17,308 bases of DNA from Candidatus Saccharimonadota bacterium (GTDB lineage: Bacteria > Patescibacteriota > Saccharimonadia > Saccharimonadales > EFPC-124), in the NCBI GenBank assembly GCA_016880595.1, contig JAEHDC010000076.1:1-17308 (forward strand), written 5' to 3'. The notes under the pieces were generated by a model. The model had not been told where the DNA came from and ran no database searches. It saw only the letters and a program-made list of their open reading frames with translations. The position numbers and the translations under genes were made by a program. This document shows, piece by piece, positions 14,901-17,308 of the stretch; position 1 is the first letter of the stretch; every line of letters starts with the position of its first letter.

Positions 14901-15587
14901 ATAATTTTCCAGTAAGAAGTATTTACTGACGTCATCGGCAAGTAAACTATTGCCAGAATAATATTTGTTGAACTTTTCTATATTCTTATAAAATGTTATA
15001 AGATTTTGAGCAATTGTTCGGTTGGCAATCTCTGTGGCTTTACCGTCAAAGGAGTAACAATTTTTGCGATTTTCTGCGTAACCCTTAAAGTACGTGCTAA
15101 ATTTGTCAAATTGTTTTAGCGTATTTTTAACATCGTCCTCATTCATCTCGAGATTTTTTGCGATCTTCTCTGCTAATTGTGACGCAATTTCTAGCTGTAT
15201 TCCTGGCGATTGCAAAAAAAACTTTTTGGCATCAAGTTTTTCTTGCCATTCATAATTTGTAATTTTGTACGCTTGCTCAAAGGAGGAAAAAATCTTCTTT
15301 TGGGCCTTTTGAACATCTGCTTTTTTGCTAGCTTTGTCTAACGTCAATTTAATATAATCTTGCAAGTCAGAGGTGCTTAGGCTGACATTTTTTAAAGCGT
15401 CATTTATAAATTCACGATGAACTTCATCTAAAATCTTCTTGGCCTGCTTAAAATGCTCGTGCCTAATCTTGTCGGTTTCCTTAACGCCACTATCGTCTAG
15501 TAGTTTTTTTGTTGCTGGAGTTGGCTTAAGCTCAAATCGCAGTGTTTTGCTTATGCTGTATAAACCAACAAAATCAGAATAGTTCAA
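11949..15587 (-). CDS. cas12a: Cas12a (Cpf1) RNA-guided DNA nuclease
   Basis: This is a full-length Cas12a of 1212 residues, slightly short for the family. The N-terminus (YSISKTLRFELKPTPATKKL) is typical, followed by the REC lobe. The WED/PI region is recognisable from ILLGGWDLNKEPEKHG, YKLLPGANKMLPK, FKLNGEAEIFFRP and FHVPITFNRNSK. The last lies in the crRNA-processing region. RuvC residues are D816 (IGIDRGEKHLA), E910 (ALENLNFG) and D1168 (NGDANGVYNIARKG); the Nuc arginine is R1134 (ANKLRNQ). The enzyme processes its own crRNA and cuts dsDNA next to a T-rich PAM. The TTG start at 15587 has GGGAGG 5 nt upstream. It is the first gene of the cas operon, and its TGA lies one base before the next effector's start. 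Everything needed for activity appears present. Confidence 0.97.
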   Translation of the reverse strand: MNYSDFVGLYSISKTLRFELKPTPATKKLLDDSGVKETDKIRHEHFKQAKKILDEVHREFINDALKNVSLSTSDLQDYIKLTLDKASKKADVQKAQKKIFSSFEQAYKITNYEWQEKLDAKKFFLQSPGIQLEIASQLAEKIAKNLEMNEDDVKNTLKQFDKFSTYFKGYAENRKNCYSFDGKATEIANRTIAQNLITFYKNIEKFNKYYSGNSLLADDVSKYFLLENYNQFITQQSIAQNYNVKIGELNYIINQERQKQKKDAKANLPLFKVLYKQILGDATKEVPFEFIKDDAEYKAIIHNLKDKMPKWIEEIEDHFVSQAKQLQNPEGVYLGKKAINTLLQKYISIDVRPLINEELPELAKNKSSKTDDDESLRNQFISVKDFFEALDKVQEQSETSILRSDESAALLPSQFIWNKLCNDIEKDVKVAKDSAPKIDTSNKNSVKSALDSFNDLFRMYSYFELRYKNQPVAVMDEDAKFYQIFNAEDTPFANEKDKRFSQVYDLIRNYLTKKQYSLDKWKLNFDCSILLGGWDLNKEPEKHGVLLRHKQQYYLAIIDNSAKNAFDKKENLDLYTAGADDWQKMEYKLLPGANKMLPKCLFSKSFRENFGVPSDIDVLYKNDEYKKGDKFDINKMHKLIDFYKDAIKKYEGWSMYEFVFSDTKTYQSIDQFYHEVDRFAYRLDFVNINNQVLSKMNENGQIYLFEISNKDWLKEARGKANLHTQYFLNTFRGGDFKLNGEAEIFFRPKSIEAKVDKERKSKHEIIENRRFSEDKILFHVPITFNRNSKLSSNFAFNQHAIERIKTNGVNAVIGIDRGEKHLAYVAVVDKNGKLLDKPVSLNQIHSICKGRDFPKDYFDELKKREDERRSNRQDWDAVRRIKDLKDGYVGHCVKQVVDLMVKHNAVVALENLNFGFKQGRSKIERSTYNQFEQALLKKLQYVVDKNKDDDEIFGVQKGVQLAPPDVAPGKISNHMGFVFYVDPSYTSAIDPKTGYRQHVRLDDRVKTKNFSKFVDDAFDKIYFKDDKLIFEFNWRGLAKAQNGLGVSKNKKTDIKQDKKWGITLDVPRTVFHKNVAGKSETEIVNPQQLLICSLNEAGIKLNEDIKLQLVKNTNLSSKFVKSFVYCFNLANKLRNQIDGEDAIISPVYPNGFDSRNQKLDGKYKWNGDANGVYNIARKGAILLQKLNKASTPKEFNCKVSSEEYDGFVGGEK

Positions 15588-15616
15588 TTTAGCCTCCCAA
15601 AAAAGTTATTTATCTA

Positions 15617-15645
15617 AATATACCAATATTTTGGCCTATTGAAAA
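15617..15645 (-). promoter_or_regulatory. cas operon promoter
   Basis: On the minus strand TTTTCA (15640-15645), exactly 17 nt and TATATT (15617-15622) lie about 30 nt before the cas12a start. An inverted repeat, CCAA-AATA-TTGG, sits in the spacer between the two elements and could be a regulator site. This would drive the whole cas12a-to-cas2 unit. Confidence 0.55.
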
Positions 15646-15702
15646 GATTCTAGCATATTATCTTAATGCTTTTAATACACTGAATCTGCGCATTACGTTA
15701 AA

Positions 15703-15744
15703 GCAGGAGTCACTGAGATCTAAAAGATCTAGGAGGGCTCCTGC
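15703..15744 (-). terminator. stem-loop behind the zinc-ribbon gene
   Basis: GCAGGAG (15703-15709) pairs with CTCCTGC (15738-15744), and inside it AGATCT pairs with AGATCT across a short A-rich loop. On the minus strand it is followed by TTTAACG. It lies between the zinc-ribbon gene and the cas promoter and would insulate the cas operon from upstream transcription. Confidence 0.6.
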
Positions 15745-15775
15745 GCACAACTGTTTTTCTATTGCGTTTTAGCGG

Positions 15776-16612
15776 TCATTTAAATTGCTCAGTTGGATAT
15801 TCGGCAACGACGCGCCTACCACCGTTTTCGAATTGAACTAGCGAAAGCGGGTGGTTTGTATCTACAACCGCTAGGTAGACAGTTTTATGTAATACGCGTG
15901 GTTCTGGACATCCAGTGAATCTGAACCCCCAGCATGGAGCGCCAATAATGCGTTGGCAATATTGCCCTTTTCCAAGTTTTTTGTGGGTGGCTGTAGGCAT
16001 GACCAGCTCATGGGTGGCGGATGCCATTGGAGCAGATGGTCTTAGCCTAAGGTACGTATCGGTTGCAATTTCGATGCGATCCGGTATAGTCTTATTTGTT
16101 TGACCCGGAGAACTGAATCCAGGAATATCGCACCCATCAACGTCACTAAGTGGCACGCGATGCCATCCGGATTTGCTGCCGTTAGGCGTTTGCCTAATCC
16201 AGTGGCGAAGTCGTACACGCTTGTTCACCTCCATGACCCGAAGGCTAATGATCTGCTCTTGCATTGGTGGCCTGCTGCAGTACCACCAAATATCCATACT
16301 TCCAGACCAGTTTGAGCCAAGCATCGCCCCAGTCAGTCTAGCGCGCCATACCTTAGAGCGTCGACCACTCTTCAATACTGTCCACTTTTTCCAGACAAGA
16401 TCTGGAAGCACGGTGCTGGCGCTGCATATTGCCGCAAAGACCTCGCGACGTCTAATTACCTCGTACGGCCGCGGCATATTGTTGAGACACGCTGGGCATT
16501 TTTTTGGTTGTTCATCTGCTTCAACAACTAGGCCAATTAGTCGTAACTGCTCTGGGTCAAAAATAAACTCTTCTCTGCATTCAGCGCATATTAATCGACG
16601 TGCTGTACACAT
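15776..16612 (-). CDS. zinc-ribbon protein of unknown function, 278 aa
   Basis: The N-terminus carries a four-cysteine zinc ribbon: C9/C12 (LICAECREEF) and C39/C42 (KKCPACLNN). It resembles the short 'probable zinc-ribbon' domains found in many bacteria. The remaining 230 residues are basic and rich in Trp and Arg (WKKWTVLKSGRRSKVWRARL, DIWWYCSR, RLRHWIRQ). I do not recognise them. The pattern hints at nucleic-acid binding, but that is inference. The open frame extends to 16714. The ATG at 16612 has AAAGG 7 nt upstream and starts just before the ribbon, so I chose it. Its position directly upstream of the cas operon on the same strand is notable, but a stem-loop and a separate promoter lie between them. 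Confidence 0.65.
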   Translation of the reverse strand: MCTARRLICAECREEFIFDPEQLRLIGLVVEADEQPKKCPACLNNMPRPYEVIRRREVFAAICSASTVLPDLVWKKWTVLKSGRRSKVWRARLTGAMLGSNWSGSMDIWWYCSRPPMQEQIISLRVMEVNKRVRLRHWIRQTPNGSKSGWHRVPLSDVDGCDIPGFSSPGQTNKTIPDRIEIATDTYLRLRPSAPMASATHELVMPTATHKKLGKGQYCQRIIGAPCWGFRFTGCPEPRVLHKTVYLAVVDTNHPLSLVQFENGGRRVVAEYPTEQFK

Positions 16613-16739
16613 GAAGGCACCTTTCTGCCGCCCAAAGCGTAAGGGCAATAGATAAAACGAGTTGTAAAATGGTGCTTTGCACCCGTGCACTTGTGGGCAA
16701 AAAAGCCTCACCAAGTCATAAAATTAGGCAATTATATAC

Positions 16740-16768
16740 TTGACGTTACCACCTCACCCCTGTAGAAT
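16740..16768 (+). promoter_or_regulatory. promoter of the transposase, implying a leaderless mRNA
   Basis: TTGACG (16740-16745), exactly 17 nt and TAGAAT (16763-16768). The ATG at 16775 is 7 nt after the -10, which is where transcription should begin, and no ribosome site fits between. Confidence 0.7.
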
Positions 16769-16774
16769 AAGAGT

Positions 16775-17275
16775 ATGAACGCAACAAATCTCATCGACTT
16801 CTACAATGAATTTGCAACCGAAGAAAAATGTGCTGACTTTTTAGCGAAGCAACGTTGGGGTAATGAGATTATTTGCCAGAAGTGCGGTGTGGTTGGCATT
16901 AAGGCATACAAACTTGCTAGTGGTCGCATTAAATGCGCAGAGTGTCGCTCAACTTTTACCGTCCGCATGGGTAGTGTCTTTGAAGATAGCAAGATTCCCC
17001 TACAAAAATGGTTCTTCGCCATCTATCTATGCACTAGCCTCAAAAAAGGCGTCTCGTCAATTCAGCTCGCAAAATACCTAGGCGTTACTCAAAAAACAAG
17101 CTGGTTTATGCTGCAACGCATCCGCTATGTATTTGAAAACGGCACTTTTGAAAAGCTTAAAAATCAGGTTGAAGTGGACGAAACATATATCGGTGGCCGT
17201 GAGTCTAATAAGCACACTAGAAAGCGAACCAAGGGTACGCAAGGTTTTGGAAGTAGCAAAACGAAAGCTCCTTGA
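16775..17275 (+). CDS. IS1595-family transposase, C-terminally truncated
   Basis: The 166 residues match the N-terminal half of IS1595-type transposases. There is a zinc ribbon (C34/C37 in IICQKCG, C54/C57 in IKCAEC). Then comes the WFFAIYLCTSLKKGVSSIQLAKYLGVTQKTSW region. The first catalytic Asp, D135, lies in VEVDETYIGG, and a basic NKHTRKRTKGTQG stretch follows. Full-length members are roughly 300 residues. The second Asp and the last acidic residue of the catalytic triad are missing. After SSKTKAP the frame ends in TGA, and no frame of the remaining 33 bp resumes the family sequence. It is therefore an inactive remnant, or one cut by a rearrangement. It could only move with help in trans. 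I could not identify terminal inverted repeats. Confidence 0.8.
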   Translation: MNATNLIDFYNEFATEEKCADFLAKQRWGNEIICQKCGVVGIKAYKLASGRIKCAECRSTFTVRMGSVFEDSKIPLQKWFFAIYLCTSLKKGVSSIQLAKYLGVTQKTSWFMLQRIRYVFENGTFEKLKNQVEVDETYIGGRESNKHTRKRTKGTQGFGSSKTKAP

Positions 17276-17308
17276 CACCCTCCCAATATAATCAACACAT
17301 AGTCTCTC

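Noticed and set aside
16173..16655. A 160-codon plus-strand frame opposite the zinc-ribbon gene
   Set aside because: The minus-strand frame has a ribosome site and a coherent CxxC...CxxC ribbon, while this frame has no recognisable domain or start signal.
17276..17308. A second promoter (TTGACA and TATAAT) at the right edge
   Set aside because: The two hexamers are only 9 nt apart, far below a working spacing, and no start codon is visible before the window ends.

Overview
The window looks like a chromosomal segment of a low-to-medium-GC bacterium with small genes, probably a member of the Candidate Phyla Radiation (Patescibacteria), perhaps Saccharibacteria-like. This is inference. It rests on the DUF5684-type membrane protein, the many short orphan genes, frequent GTG/TTG starts, and a Cas12a locus of a kind often seen in that group. 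TGA and TAG both behave as stops, so a UGA-recoding lineage (Gracilibacteria, Absconditabacteria) is unlikely.

Layout. Positions 1-2150 hold unrelated accessory genes: a DUF6624-like gene cut by the window edge, a creatininase-family hydrolase, a small membrane ORF broken by an in-frame TAG, and a DUF5684 membrane protein. A bidirectional terminator (2174-2212) separates these from a membrane-anchored Ser/Thr kinase and two orphan genes on the minus strand (2232-5536). Between the second orphan gene and a divergent GNAT acetyltransferase (5868-6374) lies a MITE-like element with about 20-bp inverted arms and 10-bp flanking direct repeats.

The core, 6487-15645, is a complete type V-A-like CRISPR-Cas locus, all on the minus strand. 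Its order of transcription is promoter, cas12a (1212 aa, all RuvC residues present), a second Cas12 effector related to Cas12a2 (about 1049 aa if a -1 frameshift near its N-terminus is repaired), cas4, cas1, cas2, leader, and an array of five repeats and four spacers. The only array carries the canonical Cas12a repeat hairpin, so both effectors probably draw on one crRNA pool. From family knowledge, Cas12a would cut target DNA, while a Cas12a2/Cas12a3-type enzyme would be triggered by target RNA and cause collateral damage and dormancy or death. The second effector is unusual: 77 residues separate its two CxxC knuckles, a His/Asp-rich segment follows them, and the reading frame is broken.

The right flank (15776-17308) holds an unassigned zinc-ribbon protein and an IS1595-type transposase truncated after its first catalytic Asp. 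That transposase has a near-consensus promoter which implies a leaderless transcript.
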